Part shown: positions 52,838-64,000 of the stretch, piece by piece
How the letters are laid out: each line of letters starts with the position of its first letter
Position numbering within the stretch: the stretch's first letter is position 1
From: Apodospora peruviana
Taxonomy: Eukaryota > Ascomycota > Sordariomycetes > Sordariales > Lasiosphaeriaceae
Assembly (NCBI GenBank): GCA_033439685.1
Contig: JAUEDM010000003.1
Span: forward strand, 4,060,001-4,124,000
Reading direction: 5' to 3'
DNA: 64,000 nt
The notes under the pieces: generated by a model
Databases searched by the model: none
What the model saw: only the letters and a program-made list of their open reading frames with translations
What the model was told of the DNA's origin: nothing
Program-made: the position numbers and the translations under genes

Positions 52838-55800
52838 GTTGAGACGATCATCTGAACCGAACCTGGACTCCGGAACAGCGACATAAGCTGGGTTTATATG
52901 TAAAATTTCCGAAGACGGTCAGAATCATAGACGGCCCAAGATACGAAACCACCCGTCCATACACCTGAACTAGACTATCCAAGAGAGAGGCGTCTGCGTC
53001 TGCCTTGCTGCCGCCCGCTTCACTTCCCGTCCGTCTGCCATGTTCGTGATGCGGGATGCGGGATGGCCAGAATGCATGCGCGCTTGGGGCGCTGCGAGGG
53101 ATCTGGGGTTGAACAGGAGGGAGTCAGCTTACACACGTCGACCCCTTTTGCGAGCCCGCAAACGAACCAGAGGATAGGGGAGGCGGTTTGGGGACGGGAA
53201 GTCGGCTAGGGGGGCGGATCCCGGCCCCGCCATCCCGGTCTTAGGCTTCAGTTTGCTCCAGTCTCTATGTATATCCCGTCCCGAGCTTACTCACGGCCGG
53301 ACGGATGTGATTACTAGGTAAAACAGAGTCTTGAGCGGTAGTCGTAGTGTATGTACTAGTAAGGCGGATCGGCAGCTTGGGCCTGTTAGATTTCATCATA
53401 AGCGAGGACACTAGCTTCGATAGTTAGTATCTTGTGGCTGCAAGTCTTGAAGCTTGTTGATCTTCTCTCCTGTGAGGCTGAGCTGTGCCGTGTCTGCATG
53501 GACCAAGGTTCAAATTTTGGTTGAGGCTTGCAGCGCGGGGTAGGTCATGTTGTCGTCCTCGCATGAATGTGCGCCGTCGGGACCGGGTTGTGGCTTGGAC
53601 GTCCGTTATATTCAAGAGCCAGACGCGGGATGAAAGACACCGGAAACTGCCGGATGGGATCAGGAAAGGTACGGATCATCGCGGGACTATGTGAGAGTTC
53701 GACGACGTCGTTGGGGGTTATCCCACGCAGTGACAGAAGTATTGAGCATCTTTTTGTGGGTATCACGCGACTGTCTTTGTGCTCGAAGACGGGTCCGAGG
53801 CGTGCAATTTGTTACCCGTCTCTATTTTTGGGAACTGACGAAAGGAAAACCAGGAAAAGCTGGGACGAGTAGCGTACCCAGTATAATAGGCGAGAGGCAG
53901 CCGTCCGATGATATCCATCTTCAGCAAGAAAAATGGCCGATCTTTCAATCGTCTGGTTCGTCCTGTGGCCGTTGCCATCGAGCGGTGTTTCAGCTGTCTC
54001 GCTTGAGGGGTCATGGACATGTGCATGTGGACGACACGGCATACATATTAAGCAGGAACCAGATTGCAACGGTCGGTAGCATCCGCTTGGTCGAAAAGGG
54101 GAAGGTGAGTATGCCAGAGGTGTGCAGTTGTGACTTCTTAGTGTTCCAGCTATGCGTTTCTGGCATGCCTCTCAGCCAGTATTGTGAGAAACCTGGACTG
54201 GAAGCGCCCTCTCTCCCCACTTCTTTTCGGCACCGACGAGACCCTCTAAACTCAACAAAACTGACGACGCCATTCCCACACGGTCTAGTTACCTGTCCTG
54301 TCCTGCACGGAGCGAAGGGTCCCTACAAAAGGAGTCAATTCGGAGTTTTTTTTTTCAGGGTTCGTCACACACAGCACTGGGCTGGCCTCGGACCTGATGA
54401 CCCTATGAAAAGGGGCATCGTGACTTTAACCGCTGTCCCGCGATAGTTTGTGCAGCTCAATTTAACCGGACCTCAACGCACAAATGTTCGGTAAACTTGG
54501 GGAACCCTTCTCGTCTGTTCGGCATATCACCATCGTCTCAAAACGTGGGTCTATTTTTGGAAGACCCGCGTGGCGATCTTCACGAAAGAAGCTGGGAGAT
54601 GCGGATAGGTCGGGATCCTCTGTACAATTGTTGAATGGTGGTTGACGACGGATGATCGTTATGTAATGGTTTTACGAGATAGTAAAAGGACGAAGGGTGA
54701 AGTAAGATATCGAGCATCAAAGTCATCGTTGAACCAACTCGCTAATTCTGACAGGTTCAGTCTGTGCAGCTCGTCATCTGTCGGGATACCGGTCTCCTGG
54801 GACGGTGGGACCAACGATCAGGCCGCCCTTAATTTCCGCGCAATATGGCAGATATTGACTCCCACAAGCGAAAGAGTGTTCCTGAAAGAAAAAATGACGA
54901 TCGTGTACCACCTGTCAACTGCATGCCGACCATCGTATAGTATGGCGCATGAACTCCTTTGCTCTTGTGCCTCCTCCTGTACTCTCTCCTAATTCTCAGC
55001 TCAATTTGCCTGATAAGCGAGCAACGACGGCAATGGGCTCGGCTAGCTCCCTCATGGGATCTTTGTGCAAATTGATACCGTATTGTGACGTCAGTGAATA
55101 TGGTCGCCGAATTTCGGAATGAAAGATTTTCTTACGTCGACGAGGACTGACACGTCAGAAAACTCCAGTCAAGACTTCCATTTATCTCAAGCCCCAGAGC
55201 GGCAATACGCAGCCTAGTATAACGGATCAGTGCCTGCTTTCCAGAGAGTATCTACCGCGTCGTGCGATGCAAACGTCGACCTCGCAAACTCCATCTTCCC
55301 ATCCGGTGCTGCCATGTTCTTGTAAAAGGTCATCGCAACTACAGAAGAAACAGCGTCATCAACACTCCACCGTTCCCCACGCAAAAGGGCACCCCTGCTC
55401 CAAGGAAGCCCTCCGCGAGATGAAGGCTCTTTCTGATATCTGCCTCGCTGCCCCATAACTTGAATCTATCAAGCTTAACGTTGGATAGACTGAGCTGTAT
55501 CATCGCTTCGTCAGGGTTGTTGTCCTTTGGGGTGGCGTCAGCGGACGCTTTTCAGTGCCTCTGCCTCGCTCCAGCACATTTCAAAAGATCTTCGGAAAGT
55601 TCCAAAGCTTCTTTCAAATGAAGCCCTCGGCCTAGTGATGTCAGCCAGTAGTGTCAGCACAGAGCAAAGCACTTCGCCCGCGCAGCAACGTGAGTCAGTG
55701 GAATTGGCCTGATGCAAGGTAGGCTACTAAGATGCATATGATGCGAAGCAACCTTTTCTTAATGCTTCGCGAGGTAGCAAACGGCCGAAGCAAAATTACC

Positions 55801-56183
55801 TACATGGATAGCAAGGTTATCCAGATTTCTTGCTGCGTCGAGAAAAAGGGACCATTCGGCAGCGAGTACCATACGCTTTCCCACTAGGATCGGCCACTTT
55901 CTACGCTTCTATTACCGCCTTACCTTATATTTGCATAGTATGCTAAGGTAGAGAACATCACTCTTATCATCGGGGGACTAAATTTTACCTTCATATTTAC
56001 AACCTTTATTGGATTACTAATATTTATTAAATATAACTAAAGATCTTCTAGATAGAATAGAAGAGTAGTAATGGAGATTGGACATAAGAATATTTACAAG
56101 TCGTTTAAATGTAAAGATCTGACGGAATCTTCCTAGACGTCAATTCTACTTGTGACGGCATCGCACAATGACCCCACACCACT
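52838..56183. other. Gene-poor region, 3.3 kb
   Basis: The left end is the laccase promoter. Further right I found only short overlapping frames without family signals (for example 53691-54446 and 54642-54992). From about 55900 to 56150 the sequence is strongly AT-rich with many TA steps. This looks like decayed, possibly RIP-affected sequence next to an LTR remnant. Confidence 0.4.
55900..56150. repeat. AT-rich tract, RIP-compatible
   Basis: This is a long AT-rich tract with runs such as ATTTATTAAATATAACTAAA and few CpA/CpG steps, unlike the GC-rich genes around it. It precedes the LTR-like element. RIP or other decay of a repeat would explain it. Confidence 0.45.
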
Positions 56184-56579
56184 TGTGACGAGCCAGTGCA
56201 ATGACCCAAACCATTACACCAAACTCCCCTCAATTGCAAAAGGATGCCAGAATACCAAAGGTGCTAACCTTTGGAATTCTAATGGGTTATATACCGTTGA
56301 CGGTCGCAATCAATTCAATCAAGGCTCAAATGCACCGACCGGCACAATACTGTGGATTATATACTGCATAGCGCCACGCCATGACACTACTTCACTTTTG
56401 TCACGACCAGCGGTTCAAGGCGTGATAGCTGTTCAATTGGCTCTACGAACGAAGATTCTACTCTGAAGAGGAGAGGAGAAAGGAAGGACGAGACGTGTTG
56501 GAGACGCATTTGTCATATGGGTCGTCCAGGGTTAGGGTGCCAGCACCTGACCCGCTTCCATAGCAGACAGCTCGTCACA
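56184..56579. mobile_element. Probable solo LTR
   Basis: The 396-bp segment begins TGTGACGAGC and ends GCTCGTCACA, a perfect 10-bp terminal inverted repeat with TG..CA ends, as in gypsy/copia LTRs of fungi. Inside are two TATA-like stretches (GGTTATATACC, GATTATATACTG) and a purine-rich AGAGGAGAGGAGAAAGGAAGG zone. A 3-bp ACT flanks both sides; a clear 5-bp target duplication was not seen. No retrotransposon coding sequence lies next to it. A related TGTGACGGCATCGC start occurs at about 56151, so the site may have been hit twice. Confidence 0.5.
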
Positions 56580-56810
56580 ACTTTTAGGACATCTAATTTT
56601 AGAAGTTGAGGTGAACAATGATAGGAACTGAATAACGTTAACTGTATTTACACTTAAAAAAATGGAAGAACTAAAATATAATAGGGTAATTATAGCCTTA
56701 ACGGCGATAAAAAGTCTTTATATTTTATTCCTTTTTATTTATAAATTAACGCGTACTAATAAACGTATAACGTTAACTTAACTTAACGTTATTTATAATT
56801 AAACAGGGGA
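56580..56810. repeat. AT-rich tract after the LTR
   Basis: AT-rich DNA with repeated AACGTTAACTTAACTTAACG-type motifs and TTTATTTATAAATTAA runs. It is probably RIP-affected or decayed repeat sequence continuing from the LTR. Confidence 0.45.
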
Positions 56811-57095
56811 GCGGGCTGGGCGCCACGCAATCCATTCCTCCGTCGCCAATCTTTGCCCCCGTCCGATTGGCTTGGGCACATTTGAATCTCGCATCGCACC
56901 TCTTTTTTAGTCATCGACTTTCTACAACTCTCCGCCTCATCATATCCGCTGTTCTCCGGCTTTCTGGAAAGCTTCTCGTCGAGGGCAGGCCTCACTACCC
57001 CGGCTCCGATCCCCGATGGGTTCACGCGACCGCAATTCGGCTTTCCCGTCTGGTCACAACTTGCTGTGGAGACACGCCCCAAGACCAACTCCTAT

Positions 57096-57390
57096 AAACA
57101 ATCACGAGCCCAGTTTTTCTCCGGGAACAGGTCGGCTCCCATGCTGAAGCGATGTGATAGCTCCCGTGGCAACGACGCTGAGTTTAGGAATTTTGTCGAG
57201 GCTATCATATCCCGGGTGGTTCCTCGGTTTCTAGGCGATCAGCATCTCAACAACGGCAAAGGAGTCATCATTCCCGCTGTGGTACAAGGTGACCTCTGGT
57301 GCGGCAGTGCTACCCGTGGCAGAATGGCTGATGGTTCGCCTGAGGATGTCAAGTACAAAGATGGCGCCGAGATGATCATGCGGAAGCTTT
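57096..57390 (+). pseudogene. Fructosamine-kinase-like fragment
   Basis: The frame carries RVVPRFLGDQHLNNGKGVII and PAVVQGDLWCGSATRGRMAD, which match the catalytic-loop region of fungal fructosamine/ketosamine kinases (PxLVHGDLWSGN). The usual His before Gly-Asp is Gln and the metal-binding Asn is Ser. No N-terminal lobe or C-terminal part is present nearby. It is a gene fragment; an active kinase is excluded. Confidence 0.5.
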
Positions 57391-57458
57391 TGGCAAAGCA
57401 CGGCTCTTTACTGGGCCAGGGCCGATGTAGCCAGGCATCGTGGCACGGCCATTCATTC

Positions 57459-57935
57459 TCAATATACTGTGTCTAGTGGGGATATTTTGCTGGCACCTGT
57501 TTGTCCCTGAACTACAAGCTTGTTGGTCCAGAACGAGCTTGGGATCGAGTGTCGATATGTCTGCCCTAACACGAGTGGTCCAACCAACCGATCCCTTCCA
57601 GACACCGTCATGACTGGCCGATAGCACGCTTGCTCAGCCAACAGCGTATGTCCGACAAACCAACCCGTGAGACTCTGCAGCACGACGAATAAGCTGGCAA
57701 CTCTCCTTGTTCACATCCACCAGAGCTGTCGAGGCTGGTAGGGTACATCGAAGTCAGTGGGTCCGCAGACGTACGCTGTGTTGTCTGGTCGAGGGTACAC
57801 TTCAAGCTTCGGGAACCACGAGTCTTTGTGAGGCCAATCGAAAAAGAGTATGGCAAGCTCAGGGGCAGTCAACATGAATCCTGTATAGTCCGAACAAGCT
57901 CTAACGGCACTATGAGAAAGTATCCGACAAGTCTC
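57459..57935 (-). pseudogene. FAD-dependent oxidoreductase (DAO-like) fragment
   Basis: On the minus strand, KLEVYPRPDNTAYVCGPTDF (near 57790) is the typical late segment of fungal DAO-superfamily FAD oxidoreductases (PEIYPRPDGTVYVCG). After frame changes, DVNKESCQLIRRAAES and EQACYRPVMTVSGRDRLVGP follow, again in the family's order, but the HTCWGISNAPGTGK end is lost. The N-terminal FAD-binding part is absent. It is a decayed fragment. Confidence 0.5.
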
Positions 57936-57946
57936 TGACAACCGAA

Positions 57947-58860
57947 TTAAACTCCACCTTTGACAGCAAACAAACCATGTCCCTGTAGACATCGCGCAGA
58001 CCCCGGAGGTTTCGACACTATGTGTCTTATTATTATTCCTCCCCCCTCCACTGCCTGCATTTTGTCCCCCTTTTTAGACAAGGCGTCGTAAAATATCGCA
58101 GCAGTCACGGCGAGCATGAGCACGATGGGGATAAAGACGGTGGCGGCGAATGAAGTGCGGGCGGCTATACAGAGGGTGATTGCGCGGGTGACTTCCTTTT
58201 GTTTTTCTTCCTCCTCCTCCTGTTTATTGGTGTTGTCGTCGTCGAGGAGAGGGTGGCTGCTTTCAAAAACGGTGGGAGGAATATTGGTCTCGTCGTTGCG
58301 GGTAGTAGTGTTGTCTGCTGTTTTGGATTCCGGGTGTTCCCATCCCGGTGATGATGCGTGGTCTGGCTCTGATGCTGTGGCAGGAAGCCAGTCGGTCTCG
58401 CCGGAAAACTTCCGTGCGCCGGCGAGGGCGGCAACCCAGTTTGCGTTGCGGATCATATCTTTGGCGCAGGAGACCAGGTGGTGTCGTTGTACAGCACGAC
58501 CTTCGAGGGAGACCCCCGTCCGGAAGCCACTATTATCCACTAAAACATAGTGTTTGAGCCCAATAACAGTTGGGCAATGATGTTTCCGAACAGGGGTCAC
58601 CCACGAAGGGATGTAGTCGGCGTATATCTCAGTGGCGGCTCCAAGGATGGCGCTCGCCGGGTCTCACAGGATGCTGAGGTATTCCATCCCGACCTTGAGT
58701 GCTGCGTGGAGGCGGCTATTGTTGGCGTCTTCTTACCCAATAGGGCAGAGCAGCAAGATACCGATGTATGGCGAGATGTACGTCGCCTTAACAGTGTCCC
58801 ATTGGTAGCCGGAGTCTCAGAGACGCATTTCAAAGATCACATTTCACAGTTTAACATGTA
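57947..58860 (-). pseudogene. Decayed fungal membrane protein
   Basis: One frame from about 58700 reads VGMEYLSIL, then TGA (58666-58664), then DPASAILGAATEIYADYIPS and WVTPVRKHHCPTVIGLKHYV, and continues for about 210 residues. It contains a late transmembrane segment (TSFAATVFIPIVLMLAVTAAIFY). Upstream, after a possible 43-nt intron, lies a further hydrophobic piece (YVAYIGILLLCPIG). The sequence resembles fungal multi-pass proteins of unknown function. The in-frame TGA and the lack of a start suggest a pseudogene. Confidence 0.4.
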
Positions 58861-59449
58861 CACCACCTGGTCGGCGAATCAGCTTGGGCAATCACAGCTC
58901 TTTACGTAACCCGACCTTCTCCCAAGGGTGGTCGGGACTTTTCAGCTCTGGCTCATGTGCCAGTCATGTCCGGCAGTTTCTTACCTATATACTCTCATTA
59001 TTCCCAAGCTATTCGTTTGGCCCATGGAGAGTTTTGAACAACCAAAAGATACCGTGCAAAAAAAAAAATTTTTTTCTAATATCGCACAGCCTGTGTCCAT
59101 TCTGACGCAGGGCGTAGCGCTGGACCGGCGTCACGGTGATGGTGCTTGGCCAATTCAAGTTGTGACAAGGGCGCATTTTGTCGGCGACTGGTGCCTAGAC
59201 CGAGAATCTGCCTCGGGAAAGAGGCCTGGCCAATCAGCAGAGTGCTTATGTGGTCTGTTAGTGAGATACCTGAATTGCCCCGGGAAAATGCGGCCAATGT
59301 GGAGGAATTGCGGTAGCAGGGAAAGTTTGCCAAGTCTGCGGCTGAAGCCCCCTGCAGCTCAGAGCCTGTGTGCGTCGCGTTGACTTCCTGACTTCATCTT
59401 CACACAAATGTTGCCCTTCGGGACCTGAATCGGCAAAGTTTGGCGCGAT
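58861..59449. other. Intergenic stretch, promoter of the NLR gene
   Basis: This 0.6-kb region contains an A/T homopolymer pair at about 59058-59075. It is the presumed promoter and 5' leader of the NLR gene; no other feature was seen. Confidence 0.4.
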
Positions 59450-62400
59450 ATGGTGCCACAGCCGGAGGGCATCAGCAGCACTGGGATCTCGCCGGTCTAT
59501 GAACCCGAGCGAGATACGGCTTCCGCTGTTGTCGAGTGAGTGGAGTCGAGTCCCAGCGCCTCATTTCCGAGGAGCTCTTTCCGAATCCCCCAACAAATGC
59601 CTCCCGCAGTGCCGCTGACCCGCCCGCTCAAGCATTGTCGTCGTCCATGGCCTTCAGGGCCACCCTTTTAAAACATGGGCTTGCAACACACCGCCGTCGC
59701 TGCCACGGCTAGCATCTCAGCCGCCGCCGGGCGAAAAGCGCGGCAAGAGGAATTCGCTCCGCGCCAGGATTTTAGCGCCTCTCCGAAAATCATCACCGGT
59801 GCTAAGGCCTCCCGGCCCTGCCATGACGCCCGTCATGACGACGGCGACGGCACCCCGCAGCAGTTTGTTCGTCTACTGGCCCAGGGACCTGCTCCCCAAG
59901 GACTGCCCTCGGTCTCGCGTCCTCGTTTTTGGCTACGACAGCAAGGTCACCAAGTACATCAAAGCATCAACTAACAAGAACACTGTCTTCTCTCACGCCA
60001 AAGACCTGCTGTTCGCGCTATCCAGGGCCCGCCAGCCTGATCGCCCCATCATCTTCATTGCCCACAGCCTCGGCGGCATTGTCGTCAAGGAAATGCTGGC
60101 ACAATCATCCATCGCCACCGATGCCGCGTTGCACAACATCGTCGACTCTACCTCCGCCGTCGTCTTCTTCGGCACGCCCCACCGAGGTAGTCAGGAGCTG
60201 GCTGCCGTAGGACATTGGGCTCGAACCTTTGCAAGCACCGCCTTGAGAATGGAGAGCAACGATGCCATCCTCAATGCCCTCAGTCTCAAGACAACGGACC
60301 TCGAACGCGCTCAGGAGGCCTTCTCGGCTCTTTGGTACAAGTACGACTTTCGGGTCAAGACATTCCAAGAGGGACTCGGGTTGACCGGCGTCAACCTATC
60401 CGTGCTTGGAAATAAAGTCGTCCCCGACTATTCTTCTCTCATAGGCGACTCTCGCGAACGCGCTGAGACGATCCAGGCAAACCACATGGACATGTGCAGG
60501 TTCACGGGCCCAGATGATCCCAACTACCTCAAGCTCTCTGGGGAGGTCTGCGAGATCTACTCCTCGCTTGTCTCCCTCAATCAGCAGAGAGTCCACCATG
60601 ATGGCCACATTCTGCGACGCAACGGACCCGTCCCGAGTGTGCGGTCGGCAAGATCAGTCCTATCCAAGCGGTCAACTCGGTCGATAAATGACAAGAACCG
60701 TGGTCTCAGCGCGTCCGAATTGGAAACGCTCAACCAATTGTGGTACCCTGGTATCTACAAAAGGCGTCAGACCGTGGAAGAGCCAGCTGCCCAGACTTGT
60801 CTGTGGCTCTTTGAGCAGGAGACGTATCAGGACTGGTTGCGGTACGAAAACCAAGACGGCCACTGCGGCCTTCTGTGGCTCAAAGGCAAGCCCGGTGCAG
60901 GGAAATCAACACTCATGAAGGAGGCCTTGCGCCGAGCCGAGGCACAACAGGTGCCCACCAAGTTCTGGACGGCATCCTTCTTCTTCAACGCAAAAGGTGG
61001 CCAGTTGGAGCATTCGTCCATGGGCTTACTTCGATCGGTGTTACATCAATTACTTCCGCGCTACCCAAGTCATCTGCGTCGCCTTTCAGAGATTCTGTCT
61101 TCCAAGGCTCTACTCTCCGATGAGCCATCCGAGCTCGACGAAACGGAGCTCAAAAAGTTTCTTCAGTCGATATTCGCGACCAAAATAGAACCTCGTGTTG
61201 TGATTTTCATCGATGCTCTGGACGAGTGCGACTCGACGACCATGCGCTCACAAGCTTATCTCTGGCGGGAAGTGACCAAGACCGCACACGCAGCTGGAAA
61301 TCAACTAAGCGTCTGCATGTCGAGCCGCCATTTTCCGTTCATATCGATCACCGACTGTCCCGAAATTGTCGTGGATCACCACAACGACCAAGACATTGTT
61401 ACATTCGTTGACCAGAGACTTGGTCTTGGCATTTCCAACACCGAACCGGAGTGGCAATCCTTGCGGGACAGTATCTTGGGCAAGTCCGCTGGCGTCTTCC
61501 TCTGGGTGGCGTTAGTCGTGGATGAAATTCTCCAAAAATGGGACGAAGGCGAGAGCTTGCAGTCTTTGCTGGGAGTAGTCGACAATACTCCGGTGGAACT
61601 GGAGGCTCTCTTCTCGTCGCTAGTTGATGGAGTAGAGCCAAAGCTGAGACCTCTCACGCTCCAACTTTTCCAATGGGCAGTTTTGGCAACCAGACCTCTG
61701 CGACTGTACGAGTGGCAACACATTCTTGGCTTCATAAGCGCCCCTCCATCCGCACCGATCCGATCCCTTCGTACTTTGCGGCAGTCCAGTCACTTTGTTG
61801 GAAGCTCTGAGCAACTTGCGAAACGTATTAAAACCCTTTCCAAAGGCTTGATAGAGATGACCTTTGTCGCTAGAGACTGGGCGAGCAGTAGCTCAAGATC
61901 GAGCTCTATCCGTCCTGGAGCCGGCTCCATGGAACTTGACCAAGGAGACAATCGCATCGTCCAGGTAATTCACGGGTCCGTCCGCGAGTTCTTTGTCTCT
62001 GGTGGTGCATCAACTTTGCTGGATCATGGCGAGAACTCTTCGTTTGTGGCTAAAGGGCATCTCTCCATTATGCACACCTGCCTAACCTACATCGACATCA
62101 AGGAGCTAGACGCACTTGTCAACGCTCGTGTTACCCCGGCACGTCTCACTCCAGGCCCCGTGTTAACAGCGGATACAAGCAGCGTCAGCTCCTCCGAAGG
62201 CTCGTCATCGTTACCGAGAGAAAATGCGCAGCTAGAGCCAACTTTTCTCCCAGTTCCGCCCAACCAGCCCCGAGAAAACCCGATCACAAGCGACTCAGAG
62301 CGAGAAGGTGATTTCCGAATCTCCCTGCGTGGAGGCGGACGAAGAAGAGGTTCTCGCAGTGTAAAGAGTTTCGGATCAGCCTACAGCCATGGGAGCAGCC

Positions 62401-64000
62401 ACGGATCCAGGCATGGAGGACTCGGAGCTTCCACGGTGATGGCCGGGATTGTAGCGGGAAGTATTGCGGCTGGGTGGAGTCCGATAGAGAGAAGACAAGA
62501 CGAAGACCCCGTCTTGGAAAAGCTCAAGGCATCATCCGACGCAGCCTGGGACCGGGACTACTTCGCTCAGAGGATGTCTATGTATCGGATAGCTCCCGAC
62601 GAGATATCGGTGAACCTTTCGGTTAGGCAGGTGGCCTCTGAGGCGGCAGAGACGCAAACCCTAGAGGACTACGCAGCCCTTCTCGACTATGCGGTATTCG
62701 AATTGTTCACACATGCCGAGCTTGCCGACAAGGCGGGCGCAGATCCCAGCCTTGTGATTGACCGCTTGCAAGCGGACGAGTGCAGGTTATGGACCAGATG
62801 GCTTGCACTTGCAGAGGAACTGCCGTTGAACACCGGGCTTCTCTACTTTGCCGCAGATCAGAGCCTCTCTTCCTGGGTGGAGAGGTTTGGTGGTCCTGAG
62901 GAATTGTTGATGCGAAAAGAACTGGCCATCACGTCAGCGGTTATAGAAGCGGCCAGGAGGCGAAATGGCCACGCCTTGGCTGTTCTTCTCCGACAATTTG
63001 GATATCGCGATTCATACATCGACCCCAAAAGCCGCCCCATTACGCATTTGCTTGCAGCGAAGTATGAGGTTGAACTATTACAAACATTTCTGGCCTCCAT
63101 TCAGCAGTATCAGAGCTCGCGACTCAACGCCATCACTGAGGGAACACCGCATGTTGGGTTCGTGGACAAGCTGGACAGCAGTAGCCGGGCCCCTTTGCAC
63201 GTCGCTGTCTCAAGGAGAGACACGCGTATTGCCTCGGCACTCCTTCAGTACGGTGCCGACGTCAACATTGTCGATGCGGAGGGTAGAACGGCGTTGCACC
63301 TTGCCTGCACAAGCAGCTCTGAAGAGATCCCCACCGCATTGGGGGTCACCGGGGCCCCGGAGTTTGTCGTACTATCACCAAACTACTACATGGTGGAGCT
63401 ACTTCTCAGGCAGGGCGCAGACGTCAACCGCCGTGACAAAGATGGCCATACGCCTCTACACGCCATTTGCTACAATATCCCCGAACCACAGGTGTCGATG
63501 AACGGCATTCAAGTGCCAAGCAGCGATCCTAGCGGAGAAGTTACGAGCATCATTAACCTGTTGTTACAACACGGGGCGGATGTCAACGCACAAAGCGATA
63601 TTCTCACTACCCCGTTACACATTGCTTGTCGCGCCGGCAAAACGTGGCGGGCATCTTGCCCAAATACGCTAGCCGCCGTTGAAAGGCTGTTGGAGGCTGG
63701 CGCGGAGCCCAATGCTCGCAGCACCTCGCACGAGACACCTTTGCACATCGCAGCCGCTCGTTCAGATCGACAAATCGTATCCACACTCCTCCGTCACGGC
63801 GCCGACCCGCTGGCACGCGACGTGCTCGGTCAGGTGCCGCTGCACCACGCTGCTTGGGCCGCCAATGATGGTGTCGCCGAGGAGCTTCTGGCACGCGATC
63901 CTGGACGCTCGCATGTTAATGCCAAGGATAACCAAGACTCCACACCGTTACATTTAGCCTGTCAGTTCCATCCTGTCGTTGGCGAAAATGACGGGGATGA
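59450..64000 (+). CDS. SesB-NACHT-ankyrin NLR (partial, continues past the window)
   Basis: Exon 1 is 59450-59535, the intron is 59536-59632 (97 nt, GTGAGT donor, GCTGAC branch, CTCAAG acceptor, phase 2) and exon 2 runs open from 59633 to the window end: about 1,485 residues so far without a stop. The splice creates VVDIVVVHGLQGHPFKTW, the oxyanion-loop start of the SesB serine-esterase domain. Its nucleophile is in IAHSLGGIVVKE (Ser near residue 174) and its late His is in NHMDMCRF (near 313). A NACHT domain follows with Walker A GKPGAGKST (near 447) and Walker B VVIFIDALDECD (near 551). Then come a helical region, a Ser/Arg-rich linker (about 850-940) and ankyrin repeats from about residue 1217 (APLHVAVSRRDTRIASALLQ, TPLHAICYN, TPLHIACRAG, TPLHIAAARSD, VPLHHAAWAA, TPLHLACQF). 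Such fungal NLRs control non-self recognition and regulated cell death. The gene appears intact. Confidence 0.92.

Noticed and set aside
53691..54446. 251-residue frame downstream of the laccase promoter
   Set aside because: No recognisable sequence, mixed composition and a position in gene-poor DNA; likely chance.
1..64000. CRISPR arrays or bacterial operons
   Set aside because: No regularly spaced repeats; introns and gene content are those of a fungal nuclear genome.

Overview
The window reads as nuclear DNA of a filamentous ascomycete, most likely a Sordariomycete. The genes carry short GT-AG introns of about 50-100 nt with CTAAC/CTGAC-type branch sites, and tRNA genes are scattered singly. 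Several families are typical of the Pezizomycotina: a HET-domain protein, a SesB-NACHT-ankyrin NLR, a DUF7708 protein, a Zn2Cys6 regulator, an ascomycete laccase with a DSGL processing site, and a large-subunit catalase with a C-terminal DJ-1-like domain. Some stops are of the CAG-to-TAG type and some tracts are AT-rich, both compatible with repeat-induced point mutation (RIP).

Left part (1-25 kb). A tRNA-Lys(CUU) gene opens the window and carries what looks like a spliceosomal GT-AG intron inside its D loop. Next come a TMEM53/PaxU-like hydrolase, an F-box protein, a glyoxalase-like protein, a 5'-truncated HD-domain (cyanamide-hydratase-like) gene, a secreted Cys protein, a two-exon knottin-like small secreted protein, an intron-bearing tRNA-Tyr and two small conserved-looking proteins. 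A tRNA-like Pol III unit and a run of GC hairpins follow near 13.1-13.7 kb. Then come a thiamine-diphosphate enzyme, an N-carbamoyl-amino-acid hydrolase, tRNA-Gly(GCC) and catalase.

Middle part (24-44 kb). A five-exon protein carries a tandem array of Cys/His units, followed by a HET protein, a Cys-rich secreted protein, a SET-domain protein with a signal peptide and a secreted M28 aminopeptidase. A divergent MFS exporter / Zn2Cys6 regulator pair follows in which both genes are broken. Then come a DUF8021-like secreted protein, mitochondrial pyruvate carrier 1, a 72-residue Cys protein and a second decayed MFS transporter.

Right part (44-64 kb). A decayed DUF7708 gene and a decayed AAA-ATPase gene stand head to head, and the pair is bracketed by direct repeats of about 56 bp. 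Downstream lie an intact five-exon laccase whose C-terminal tail is duplicated in its 3' flank, several kb of gene-poor DNA with AT-rich tracts and a probable solo LTR, and fragments of a fructosamine kinase, an FAD oxidoreductase and a membrane protein. Last comes a long SesB-NACHT-ankyrin NLR that runs off the window end.

Housekeeping genes (catalase, MPC1, hydrolase, aminopeptidase, laccase) are intact with clean introns. The broken genes are of accessory families: exporters, a regulator, AAA and DUF7708 genes, fragments. So the lesions look biological rather than a general sequencing problem. Gene models were read by hand; family names rest on motifs, not on database searches.
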